Below, in pieces: positions 1 through 5,484 of a stretch of DNA of 5,485 nucleotides. Source of the stretch: Corallococcus sp. CAG:1435 (GTDB lineage Bacteria; Bacillota; Clostridia; Christensenellales; CAG-314); the NCBI GenBank assembly GCA_000433775.1, contig HF998457.1:25412-30896 (forward strand), given 5' to 3'. Made by a program: the position numbers and the translations under genes. Below the pieces are notes generated by a model. The model saw only the letters and a program-made list of their open reading frames with translations. It was not told the DNA's origin and made no database searches. Within the stretch, counting starts at the first letter, position 1. Each line of letters opens with the position of its first letter.

Positions 1-930
1 GGTACCTTCGACGTACACCTTTTTGTAGAAGTAAGGTTTGTTGGTTGCCTGAAAGTATTCCACAAGGTTGATACATTTCAAAATGAAAAACAGGCAAAGG
101 TTGGGTACCGTGCCTACGGCAAGTTTCAGTAAAGCGTTGTCGATGTACAGCAACGACACCAACGAAATGCACGCCATAAGCAAAATTACCACAAAAGTTT
201 TCCAGAAAACGTGCCAGAAACGGCGGGGAATGACGGGAAGCCCGTTTATGCAACTTTGACGCACGTTTTTGCCCTCGGTAACAAGCGAAGGAAGCCAAAA
301 AGCAAGATAGGCGTGCCTTGCCGAATACATAAACAATGCAATTATCGCTGCGGGAATGATGGACCACCATCTGAGAGTCAGCACAAAGATGAGGCTGAGC
401 CCCGTACTGCCGATAAGTACCAGCAAATCCAACGGCAAAGCCAACAGCATCTGACGGAAAATGAAACTGCAACTTTCGCCGAATTTTTTCACCACAAACC
501 ATGTGAAGGGACGTTCCGTGTTGGACGTCATGAATTCCGCAATCTGAAAACTTACCGCAACGTCGGAAAAGGAAATGAGCATGCGGTACAAAATTACAAG
601 TATTATGCAGGTGATGTAGGAAAATTCCACCCTGTTCCACATGTTGGGGATTGCCTCTATTGCAGCCTGCGTTTTGTCTATGCTTTGCGCCAACTGCTGT
701 GCAAACGTTGTGCCGTCGAAAGTACCGTCGGCAATTGATTGAACGGTATCACGGAAAAAATCATCCCAACCGCCTGCCGTGGACACGCTGATGATGTCGT
801 TTACTATTCCGCCGAAAATCAAAAAGCACAGGGCGACAAGCAATGCAAGAATAAGCACCTGAAAAATCAGCGCTTTCACCATTACTTTCCAGTTGTTTGC
901 AGAAAGAATCAATGCTTTGTTAAGTAACAT
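1..930 (-). CDS. Polytopic integral membrane protein, partial (C-terminus beyond left edge)
   Basis: The minus strand is open from ATG at 930-928 to the window edge with no stop: 310 codons are visible and the frame continues outside. Hydrophobic stretches that look like membrane segments lie near residues 18-45, 104-121, 155-185, 189-215, 243-263 and 272-290. Residues 50-103 form a polar, probably extracytoplasmic, segment. After the central membrane block comes a motif with a Pro, an acidic residue and an aromatic-rich end (LPSLVTEGKNVRQS, then RRFWHVFW, residues 213-243). The upstream membrane gene has a comparable motif. The start lies 13 nt after that gene's stop, with only a weak GGGGG purine run at 939-935 in front, so translation is probably coupled to it. 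A similar layout (loop with Pro and Glu, then a Ser or Asn helix, then FW) is known in several poorly characterised bacterial membrane families such as the membrane domain of glycerophosphodiester phosphodiesterases, but I cannot assign a family. Coding status is clear; function is unknown. Confidence 0.85.
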   Translation of the reverse strand, partial: MLLNKALILSANNWKVMVKALIFQVLILALLVALCFLIFGGIVNDIISVSTAGGWDDFFRDTVQSIADGTFDGTTFAQQLAQSIDKTQAAIEAIPNMWNRVEFSYITCIILVILYRMLISFSDVAVSFQIAEFMTSNTERPFTWFVVKKFGESCSFIFRQMLLALPLDLLVLIGSTGLSLIFVLTLRWWSIIPAAIIALFMYSARHAYLAFWLPSLVTEGKNVRQSCINGLPVIPRRFWHVFWKTFVVILLMACISLVSLLYIDNALLKLAVGTVPNLCLFFILKCINLVEYFQATNKPYFYKKVYVEGT

Positions 931-943
931 AACGCCCCCGTTG

Positions 944-1762
944 TCAGCCGAACATAACGCAGGAAATATCTCTGCGCTCGCCGCCGACGCTGTCGTAATA
1001 CAATTTGAAAGTTAAGCTGGGCATAAGAGCAATGCCGACAAGGTACATCAGCGCAAATAAAGTAACGGTAACGGCATAGACGTCAATCAAAGCGGAAATT
1101 ACCGTCAGCACTATTTCCGTGAGGGGATACAGCGTTGCAAGCAACCACAAAAACCTGCGTTTTTCGCTCATCAATCTCACCGAGTAGGACAACGCCTGAT
1201 TGAAACTGTAATTTTCCAAAATCATTATGGGAAACGCCACAAGCAAAGTCCCGATGAGAAGCATCAACAGCACCTTTACCAATACAAGCAATGCCGCACT
1301 TGTCCACAGCACCGCCGTTACCCCAAACGATTGCAAAAGAAAGGCAATTCCCACTACAATGAGGTTGAGACATTCCAGCACCGCAGTTACGCACAGCACA
1401 AACACAAACACCGTGGGCGTAAGGGACAAAGCACGGCGGAAGGGAAAGGCTTTCATTTCCCCTACACGCATGTGGCGTTCCACCTTTACCATCAGCAGGC
1501 TTTCCGTGAAGGAAAACACCACCAATGCCACAAGCAACCCCCACCAATACTGCCCGAAACGCAAAACGCCGGCGTAGTTCAAAACCGTAGTGGCGACGTT
1601 TTCGGCGGTAATGTTTCCCGCAATGAAATCGTGATACACCACAATTACCGTATTGTTGTTGCAAAACAGTCCCAGCAAAACAGCCGACACCACGCTCCAC
1701 GGAACAAGATGCCAGAAGTTGCGGAAAAAATATGCAATTGCCGATTTACTTTGATATCTCAC
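944..1762 (-). CDS. Polytopic integral membrane protein, 272 aa
   Basis: The chosen start is GTG at 1762-1760. A GGAG at 1774-1771 sits 8 nt upstream. The longer open frame would begin at a TTG at 1858, which falls inside the -35 element of the promoter, so the long form is unlikely. The protein is very hydrophobic, with likely membrane segments near residues 17-34, 68-92, 112-144, 146-180, 203-227 and 229-256 (five to seven helices, no signal peptide). Residues 177-207 carry a cytoplasmic-loop motif (FPIMILENYSFNQALSYSV, then RRFLWLL). The C-terminus after the last helix has LYYDSVGGERRD. Both patterns recall uncharacterised membrane families with a glycerophosphodiester-phosphodiesterase-membrane-like layout, but that is a resemblance only. 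It is the first gene of a two-gene unit with its own promoter. I do not know its substrate or role. Stop TGA is at 946-944. Confidence 0.85.
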   Translation of the reverse strand: MRYQSKSAIAYFFRNFWHLVPWSVVSAVLLGLFCNNNTVIVVYHDFIAGNITAENVATTVLNYAGVLRFGQYWWGLLVALVVFSFTESLLMVKVERHMRVGEMKAFPFRRALSLTPTVFVFVLCVTAVLECLNLIVVGIAFLLQSFGVTAVLWTSAALLVLVKVLLMLLIGTLLVAFPIMILENYSFNQALSYSVRLMSEKRRFLWLLATLYPLTEIVLTVISALIDVYAVTVTLFALMYLVGIALMPSLTFKLYYDSVGGERRDISCVMFG

Positions 1763-1770
1763 AGCAATTT

Positions 1771-1774
1771 CTCC
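1771..1774 (-). promoter_or_regulatory. Ribosome binding site that fixes the GTG start at 1762
   Basis: GGAG on the minus strand, with 8 nt between it and GTG at 1762-1760. It is the best-placed site in the open frame and lies downstream of the promoter, which argues against the longer TTG-started form. Confidence 0.7.
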
Positions 1775-1789
1775 GTAAAAGTTTTGGAC

Positions 1790-1808
1790 AACGCTCACGC
1801 ACAGCGTT
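1790..1808 (-). other. Small hairpin in the 5' leader of the membrane operon
   Basis: AACGCT (1790-1795) and AGCGTT (1803-1808) form a perfect 6-bp stem with a 7-nt loop. It sits in the predicted 60-nt leader between the promoter and the ribosome binding site. It may stabilise the transcript or mean nothing; no known riboswitch or attenuator pattern is visible. Confidence 0.35.
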
Positions 1809-1829
1809 TCACGCCGTCCTTTTGCAGAT

Positions 1830-1858
1830 ATTATACAACAATTATATTTTTTAAGCAA
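1830..1858 (-). promoter_or_regulatory. Sigma-70 type promoter of the membrane-protein operon
   Basis: On the minus strand a perfect TATAAT -10 box lies at 1835-1830 and TTGCTT, a partial -35 match (TTG conserved), at 1858-1853, separated by exactly 17 nt. Transcription would start near 1823, about 60 nt before the GTG at 1762. A-tract repeats lie further upstream. It is the best promoter match in the window and explains independent expression of the two membrane genes. Confidence 0.7.
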
Positions 1859-1958
1859 GTCTTTGAAACAACAGTTATTTTATTGCCCAAAACCTGCCCC
1901 GAAATAATTTTTCTGCCCGAATTTTTGCAAGGTACCGCCTTTCATTTTCCGTCAACTT

Positions 1959-1978
1959 CGTTGTTTTGAAACACAACG
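1959..1978. repeat. Perfect 6-bp inverted repeat with 8-nt spacer
   Basis: CGTTGT (1959-1964) and ACAACG (1973-1978) are perfect inverted arms spaced 8 nt, next to the tandem A-tract repeats and about 100 bp upstream of the membrane-operon -35 box. The layout would suit a dimeric regulator's operator, but it is distant from the promoter and short enough to be chance. Confidence 0.3.
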
Positions 1979-1981
1979 GTA

Positions 1982-2043
1982 AATTTTGCAAAATTAAAAA
2001 CTAATTTTGCAAAACAAAAGGCAATTTGTGCAAAACAAAAGGG
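1982..2043. repeat. Three degenerate tandem repeats of 20-21 bp with phased A-tracts
   Basis: Unit 1 is 1982-2002, unit 2 is 2003-2022 and unit 3 is 2023-2043. Each starts AATTT, continues through GCAAAA and ends in an A-rich segment; units 2 and 3 share GCAAAACAAAAGG. The period is two helical turns, so the A-tracts fall on one face of the DNA. The third unit overlaps the T-tract of the terminator. The array lies about 125-190 bp upstream of the membrane-operon promoter. Possible roles are intrinsic curvature or a protein-binding array; neither is shown by the sequence. Confidence 0.5.
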
Positions 2044-2060
2044 AGCGGAAACCGCCCCCT
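2032..2060 (-). terminator. Intrinsic terminator at the end of the virion-gene transcript
   Basis: On the minus strand AGGGGGCGG (2060-2052) pairs with CCGCTCCCT (2048-2040) across a 3-nt TTT loop: a 9-bp stem with one G-U wobble. It is followed at once by TTTTGTTTT on the minus strand (about 2040-2032). On the plus strand the stem is followed by TGAAAAAA, so it would terminate minus-strand transcription only. It lies about 370 nt beyond the stop of the coiled-coil gene, and is the only convincing terminator before the next promoter. Confidence 0.8.
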
Positions 2061-2120
2061 GAAAAAATTTACAAGTTGAAACTATTGCTTTTGCCCCTTT
2101 GCGCTTGTTGCACAAAACAC

Positions 2121-2149
2121 GTGGCGAAGTTGGCACTTGCCCTCGCCAC
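2121..2149 (-). other. GC-rich hairpin in the 3' region of the virion transcript
   Basis: GTGGCGA (2121-2127) and TCGCCAC (2143-2149) form a perfect 7-bp stem. Inside it, GGC (2132-2134) can pair with GCC (2139-2141) around a 4-nt loop. On the minus strand it is followed by GTGTTTTGTG, a weak T-run, so it might be a leaky terminator or a structural RNA element. Confidence 0.5.
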
Positions 2150-2154
2150 AACAA

Positions 2155-2199
2155 ACGGCATTGCAAAAATTTTTCCCTGAAATCTCGGCGCAATGCCGT
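2155..2199 (-). other. Perfect 10-bp inverted repeat hairpin
   Basis: ACGGCATTGC (2155-2164) and GCAATGCCGT (2190-2199) are exact inverted arms around a 25-nt loop. An alternative fold pairs CGTG/CACG (2197-2200 with 2206-2209) together with GCAA/TTGC (2190-2193 with 2210-2213), sharing the arm at 2190-2199. Mutually exclusive folds can occur in structured or regulatory RNA, but no known family is recognised. Confidence 0.5.
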
Positions 2200-2427
2200 G
2201 AAAAACACGTTGCAAGGAAAAACAAAAGGTACAAAATTCAAAAAAAACAAAATTTCGGGCAGGGTAAACAAAAACAACGCTTTTTTTCCGCTACTACCAA
2301 TTGCAAAACAAAGTTACTTTTTGTAAGAACATGCGACAAGTTGCAAAGCACTGTATTTTGCACTTCACGCTTGTGGCTGTGGCAAACATTTTTACGTCCG
2401 TTGTGTGCGTAAGGTTAGTTGTTATTT

Positions 2428-3360
2428 TTACGGACGCAATATTGTGTTTACCCAATCTTCCAAAGCGGAATAGTAGTCGCCAAGGTTAGTTTGCAAAAAA
2501 GAATCGATGCTCATTACAAACAGTGCTTCCGTCCTGTTGTAGGCGGTGAACTGTATTTTGCAACAACTCAGTTTTTCCGACATCATTTGTTGCTGCACGC
2601 CTGCTTCGCCAAGTTCGGCATAGATTTTCGCCGCTTCGAAAGCACGCTCGTACTCTGCCTGAATGGCGTACTGCAACGCACGTGCGCAACTTGCCTTGTA
2701 TTTGTTTTCCTTTTCGTCCACCGTGTTGTTGTACTTTTCCACGGCGATGCGTTGTTTTTCGTCCTTTTCCCTGAAAACCTCTATTTCCGCAGCCAATGCC
2801 GTTTGCAGTTGCTCTTGGATGCTTGCCGCACCTTCTCTGTACACGCTGTCAAGTTGGGTGATTTTCTCTTCAAGGGCGGCAATCTGCGCTTCGTGGCGTG
2901 TGTTTTGCTCCTCCACCGACGCAAGGTAGTCCTGTTGCAAACTGTTTTCCGCCTGCTGTTTGACGGTAGAGTACCACAATCCGTTGTACGCAAGTTTGTC
3001 TGACAGCGTTTTTTTGTCGTCGGAAAGTTGTTCCTCCAGTTGCGACAGTTGCTGTCGGTTTTTCTCTTCCTGAACGCTTATGTTGTACAAAACGGTGTTT
3101 TTGGACGTGTCCGTGCTTTTTTGCAGCACACGCAATTTTTCGTCGTACTTGGGTTTTACTTCCTGCAATGCCAGTTGTTGCAATTCTTCCTCGGTGTGGG
3201 GAGTAAACGTCAGTTTCTGCAAACCCAACGATTCCGGCATGTCCAACTTAACCTCGTGGTAAGAAAGGCTGTATTTGTGGTCGATTTCCAGTATTTTTTC
3301 TTTCAGTTGCTCGTATTCTTCCAGCAGTTTCTGTTGCCTGTCGGCGGAAATCTCTGCCAT
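2428..3360 (-). CDS. Long coiled-coil protein of the virion module, 310 aa
   Basis: Starts at ATG 3360-3358 with GGAGGT at 3373-3368, 7 nt upstream; it follows the previous stop by only 3 nt. The protein is charged and Glu/Gln/Lys-rich with no membrane segment or signal peptide. Residues 6-30 form a short helical stretch, 40-57 a Pro-containing break, and roughly 58-250 a near-continuous heptad-like helix. A less charged C-terminal domain follows (about 255-310, with SCCKIQF and an aromatic end DYYSALEDWVNTIL). Position straight after the nozzle-like gene is where P22 carries its trimeric coiled-coil tail needle gp26 (233 aa) and then ejection proteins, so a needle, an ejected protein or a chaperone are all plausible. 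No sequence motif confirms any of these. It is the last gene before a terminator. I am sure it is a gene; the role is inferred only from position and shape. Confidence 0.85.
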   Translation of the reverse strand: MAEISADRQQKLLEEYEQLKEKILEIDHKYSLSYHEVKLDMPESLGLQKLTFTPHTEEELQQLALQEVKPKYDEKLRVLQKSTDTSKNTVLYNISVQEEKNRQQLSQLEEQLSDDKKTLSDKLAYNGLWYSTVKQQAENSLQQDYLASVEEQNTRHEAQIAALEEKITQLDSVYREGAASIQEQLQTALAAEIEVFREKDEKQRIAVEKYNNTVDEKENKYKASCARALQYAIQAEYERAFEAAKIYAELGEAGVQQQMMSEKLSCCKIQFTAYNRTEALFVMSIDSFLQTNLGDYYSALEDWVNTILRP

Positions 3361-3363
3361 ACT

Positions 3364-4581
3364 CTACACCTCCCCCAAACGGAAAATCTCCGCCAGAACG
3401 CCGACGGAATGAACCACGGCGTTGCCAAACGTCAGAATTTCCAAAGTCAGTTTGTGAAACGTTCCCTGCAAATGCACCGTTTGCGGTTTTTTGCACTGCA
3501 TTCGGAAAACTTTTTTGTCAATTTCACCGATGAGGCGCACTTCCACGCTTCCCACTGCGTCCACCGTAAGTTTGCGCAAATGTTTTTTTGCTGCGGCGTT
3601 ACCGAAACTTTGCGGATAACTTTGCCAGAAAGCGTCGGCTTTTTCCTCGCCGAAGGTGCAAACCTTTCCGTCCATGCCAAACAGCAGTCTGTCGCCGTTT
3701 GCGGTAACAAAATCGGCTTTACCGATAACGACGCTTTGCCCCGTTTCGCAGTCCGTTTCCAGCAAAACGCCCTTTTGTTCCTCGGTGTTGCAACAAACAA
3801 CGTACTTTCCGCCCAAAACCGTTGCCTGCGCTTCGGCATTGTCGGCGAATGCCTCCGCCAACTTCGTAACGGAAGAATTTTTAAACTTCATCAGTCCGTT
3901 TGCCGTGAGATACACAACGCTGTTGCCAACTGCGCAAAGAGTTTGCGCAAAGGGTATCCCTACGTTACGGCACACCGTTTCCACGGTAGTGTCGGCAACG
4001 TCTTTGCCGAAATTGAGCCTTAAAACGTCTTTTCCGAAAAGCAGAACATCCTCCTGCAGTTGTGTTACGGCGCACACCTTTTCCGGCAACGTTATCTCGT
4101 TCCAACGGGAAAAATCGTCCACATCGGAAAAATACACCTTGTTGTCCGCAACGCCTACTACTCTCTCCTTGCAAAGCGCAAGGCTTTCCATGCCGACGTT
4201 GCAGATTGTGGAAACGCCCTCTTCCGTGTACATTGCCGTGTATTCCCCCTTCTGCGACAAAATCAACGCATTTTGCTTCTGACAGTGCAGATAGACGGGG
4301 CGGGTGAATTGCAGGCTTCCGATTTTTTCCTCTTTACCGTCCGTTATTCGGGAAAAGCCGTTCCATGCAAAAAACACAATTTGGTTGGGCAACTCGAATG
4401 CGGAATACACCTCTTTGTCGGTGGAAAACACCTGCTGCGACTTGCATGCGGGATGCAGGCTTCCCCTTTTTACGACTACGTTTTGCTGTTTTTTAGGGGT
4501 AAAACCGCCTTTTTCACCGTCAAAACTTGTGTTTACCAAAATTTTTTCGGCAGAAACGTTTGTCCGAGTAGCCGTAAACAT
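3364..4581 (-). CDS. Phage tail nozzle / stabilisation protein-like (P22 gp10 type), 405 aa
   Basis: I take ATG 4581-4579 as start: GGAGGT at 4594-4589 lies 7 nt upstream. The frame could extend 3 codons to a GTG at 4590, but that overlaps the ribosome site. The start ATG shares one base with the stop of the adaptor-like gene (TGATG), so translation is coupled. The protein is soluble and mostly short beta strands with repeated hydrophobic-turn patterns, as in a propeller. YFSDVDDFSRWNE at residues 150-162 matches the kind of 'strand-SD-W' segment seen in phage tail nozzle/tubular proteins. A basic segment (KKHLRKLTVDAVGSVEV, 332-348) leads into a C-terminal beta domain. Length is near P22 gp10 (472 aa) and far below T7 gp12. 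Twelve cysteines are unusual for a virion protein. In that family the protein binds the adaptor ring and closes the tail channel. The match is by pattern and gene order, not alignment, so it is moderately supported. Stop is TAG 3366-3364. Confidence 0.7.
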   Translation of the reverse strand: MFTATRTNVSAEKILVNTSFDGEKGGFTPKKQQNVVVKRGSLHPACKSQQVFSTDKEVYSAFELPNQIVFFAWNGFSRITDGKEEKIGSLQFTRPVYLHCQKQNALILSQKGEYTAMYTEEGVSTICNVGMESLALCKERVVGVADNKVYFSDVDDFSRWNEITLPEKVCAVTQLQEDVLLFGKDVLRLNFGKDVADTTVETVCRNVGIPFAQTLCAVGNSVVYLTANGLMKFKNSSVTKLAEAFADNAEAQATVLGGKYVVCCNTEEQKGVLLETDCETGQSVVIGKADFVTANGDRLLFGMDGKVCTFGEEKADAFWQSYPQSFGNAAAKKHLRKLTVDAVGSVEVRLIGEIDKKVFRMQCKKPQTVHLQGTFHKLTLEILTFGNAVVHSVGVLAEIFRLGEV

Positions 4582-5132
4582 CACAACCACCTCCCCAAAG
4601 GGGGCATGGTCATTGCGGATTTTTTCACGTTTGCTGTTTTCAGCGCATTGAGAAATTTGTCATTCCACAACGACGACTGCCCCACGTCTCCGACGGAAAA
4701 AAAGTACTCCGCAAGGCAACCGTAGGCAAAAATGCGAGGCGTAATGCGTGGCGAAGGCATTTCCACTTCCTCCGTCCACCCGACACGTTGAGGCAACGAA
4801 GCGTAGGTAAGGGTGTAGGTGCCGTCGGCAACGCTCAAACCGCCTTTGGTGTAGCGGTAACGCACGTTGTTGCCGTTTGAATCCACAAGGGAAACCACTC
4901 GGTTGAAATCGAGACCGGAAGTATCGGCAAATCCGTCCGTTGCCACCAGCGTGCATTTTTTCAAAGCCGTTGCGTAATCGCAGTACAGTTGTTCCAAAAG
5001 GCTGTTGCAACAATACACAAGTTTTGTAATTCTTTCGTCGGCAAGCGCATCGCTTTGCTCGGCAAAGTACCTTTCGGGCAGTTGCAAATCCGCCATTCCG
5101 TTGCACAGTTTCAATATTTCCAGAACTTTCAT
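4581..5132 (-). CDS. Phage head-tail adaptor-like protein (P22 gp4 / T7 gp11 type), 183 aa
   Basis: Starts at ATG 5132-5130, with AGGAGG at 5142-5137 only 4 nt upstream, a tight but workable spacing. Residues 1-60 are mostly helical (VLEILKLCNGMADL, then ITKLVYCCNSLLEQLYCDYA). Residues 61-115 form a beta-rich insert (LDFNRVVSLVDSNG, YRYTKGGLSVADGTYTLTY). A second helical part follows with PSPRITPRIFAYGCLAEYFF (126-145) and DKFLNALKTA, and the end is PPLGRWL. This helix, beta-insert, helix plan with an 'R.xAYG.AAEY' type helix is typical of head-tail adaptors that bind below the portal ring. Length fits P22 gp4 (166 aa) and T7 gp11 (196 aa). The next gene is nozzle-like, as expected for such an adaptor. 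The call rests on pattern and context; a related head-completion protein is the main alternative. Confidence 0.65.
   Translation of the reverse strand: MKVLEILKLCNGMADLQLPERYFAEQSDALADERITKLVYCCNSLLEQLYCDYATALKKCTLVATDGFADTSGLDFNRVVSLVDSNGNNVRYRYTKGGLSVADGTYTLTYASLPQRVGWTEEVEMPSPRITPRIFAYGCLAEYFFSVGDVGQSSLWNDKFLNALKTANVKKSAMTMPPLGRWL
4589..4594 (-). promoter_or_regulatory. Ribosome binding site inside the adaptor gene, fixes the 4581 start
   Basis: GGAGGT on the minus strand with 7 nt to ATG 4581-4579. It overlaps the final codons of the adaptor-like gene and excludes the in-frame GTG at 4590 as the start. Confidence 0.8.
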
Positions 5133-5144
5133 TGTACCTCCTCT

Positions 5145-5432
5145 TTACACAATGTCCAAGCAAGACTTTTCCAGCGACTGATTGTGTTTGTCCACCTCGT
5201 CAAACAGTTTTTGGGCGTTTTCCACACGGGTAAAACGTGCGTACTGCACCGTTCGGGCGTCCAACTCGTCGAAAGGCACCACAAATGCCAGCGTGCCGAA
5301 ACGTTGAGCCATGTTGTGCACCTCGAATTTTTGCGTTTCCACGTTGAAAAACACCCGATAGTTTTGGTCGATTGCTTTCAGCCTGTTGGCAATATCAAAC
5401 AAATCGTCGGTAATTGCAATCAAATTTTTCAC
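5145..5432 (-). CDS. Small hypothetical protein of the virion module, 95 aa
   Basis: The start is GTG at 5432-5430, reading MKNLIAITDDLFDIANRL. AAGGAGG at 5448-5442 lies 9 nt upstream. The longer frame to a TTG at 5453 would place the ribosome site inside the coding region, so it is rejected. The protein has an N-terminal helix (residues 1-24), a beta hairpin (YRVFFNVETQKFEVHN, 27-42), a segment AFVVPFDELDARTV and a C-terminal amphipathic helix (66-92). There is no signal peptide or membrane segment. Small proteins of this look are common among phage head genes of Bacillota, but I do not recognise a named family. It precedes the adaptor-like gene by 12 nt and is co-transcribed with it; a head-associated or assembly role is inferred from position alone. 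Confidence 0.8.
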   Translation of the reverse strand: MKNLIAITDDLFDIANRLKAIDQNYRVFFNVETQKFEVHNMAQRFGTLAFVVPFDELDARTVQYARFTRVENAQKLFDEVDKHNQSLEKSCLDIV

Positions 5433-5440
5433 GGAAAAAT

Positions 5441-5458
5441 CCCTCCTTGTCAAGAGGG
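5441..5458 (-). promoter_or_regulatory. Hairpin that can hide the ribosome binding site of the 95-aa gene
   Basis: On the minus strand CCCTCTT (5458-5452) pairs with AGGAGGG (5447-5441) across a GACA tetraloop: 7 bp, one of them G-U. The 3' arm contains most of the AAGGAGG Shine-Dalgarno. If it forms, initiation at GTG 5432 would be reduced. It overlaps the base of the neighbouring 12-bp hairpin by two bases. Confidence 0.45.
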
Positions 5459-5484
5459 CGTTTGCGGAAAAGTCCGCAAACGCC
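5457..5484 (-). other. Perfect 12-bp hairpin upstream of the 95-aa gene
   Basis: GGCGTTTGCGGA (5457-5468) and TCCGCAAACGCC (5473-5484) are exact inverted arms with a 4-nt loop. This is the longest perfect stem in the window. On the minus strand it is followed by CTCTTGAC rather than a T-run, so it is a poor terminator in that direction. It may protect or separate the message of the preceding gene (beyond the window) from this one. The plus-strand downstream side is not visible. Confidence 0.6.

Larger units (their letters stand above)
1763..2427. other. Gene-free region between virion module and membrane operon
   Basis: About 665 nt with no convincing gene on either strand. Short open frames here translate to low-complexity Phe/Ala or Lys/Gln/Asn-rich peptides, lack ribosome binding sites, and one runs straight through the terminator. 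Composition is more A/T-rich than the flanking genes, with many A- and T-tracts. In minus-strand order the region holds two strong hairpins (2199-2155 and 2149-2121), an intrinsic terminator (2060-2032), a three-unit tandem repeat (2043-1982), an inverted repeat (1978-1959), and a promoter (1858-1830) with its leader. Confidence 0.75.

Noticed and set aside
1..6. GGTACC at the very start of the window as a biological boundary
   Set aside because: It also occurs near 104 and 1931, and the coding frame runs smoothly through it; it is probably an accident of where the window was cut.
211..738. Plus-strand 175-aa frame opposite the partial membrane gene
   Set aside because: The minus strand is continuously open over 310 codons with clear membrane segments; the plus frame looks like an antisense shadow with no family resemblance.
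1982..2043. CRISPR array
   Set aside because: Repeats are direct, degenerate, 20-21 bp and without spacers.
1942..2277. Minus-strand 111-aa open frame in the gene-free region
   Set aside because: It reads through the intrinsic terminator and the tandem repeats, giving low-complexity Phe/Ala-rich sequence, and has no Shine-Dalgarno.
2395..2436. Inverted repeat CGTCCG/CGGACG around the stop of the coiled-coil gene, as a terminator
   Set aside because: Only 6 bp with a 30-nt loop, and followed by TAAAAATG rather than a T-run on the minus strand; the terminator at 2032-2060 is far better.
2099..2489. Overlapping plus-strand small open frames (up to 91 aa)
   Set aside because: Lys/Gln/Asn-rich peptides caused by A-tracts, no ribosome binding site, antisense to the end of the virion transcript, and several mutually overlapping frames.
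3028..4023. Long plus-strand frame opposite the coiled-coil and nozzle-like genes
   Set aside because: It is 331 codons long but runs antisense across two genes with strong ribosome sites and sensible protein composition; its own translation is Phe/Gln/Leu-rich and resembles no protein.
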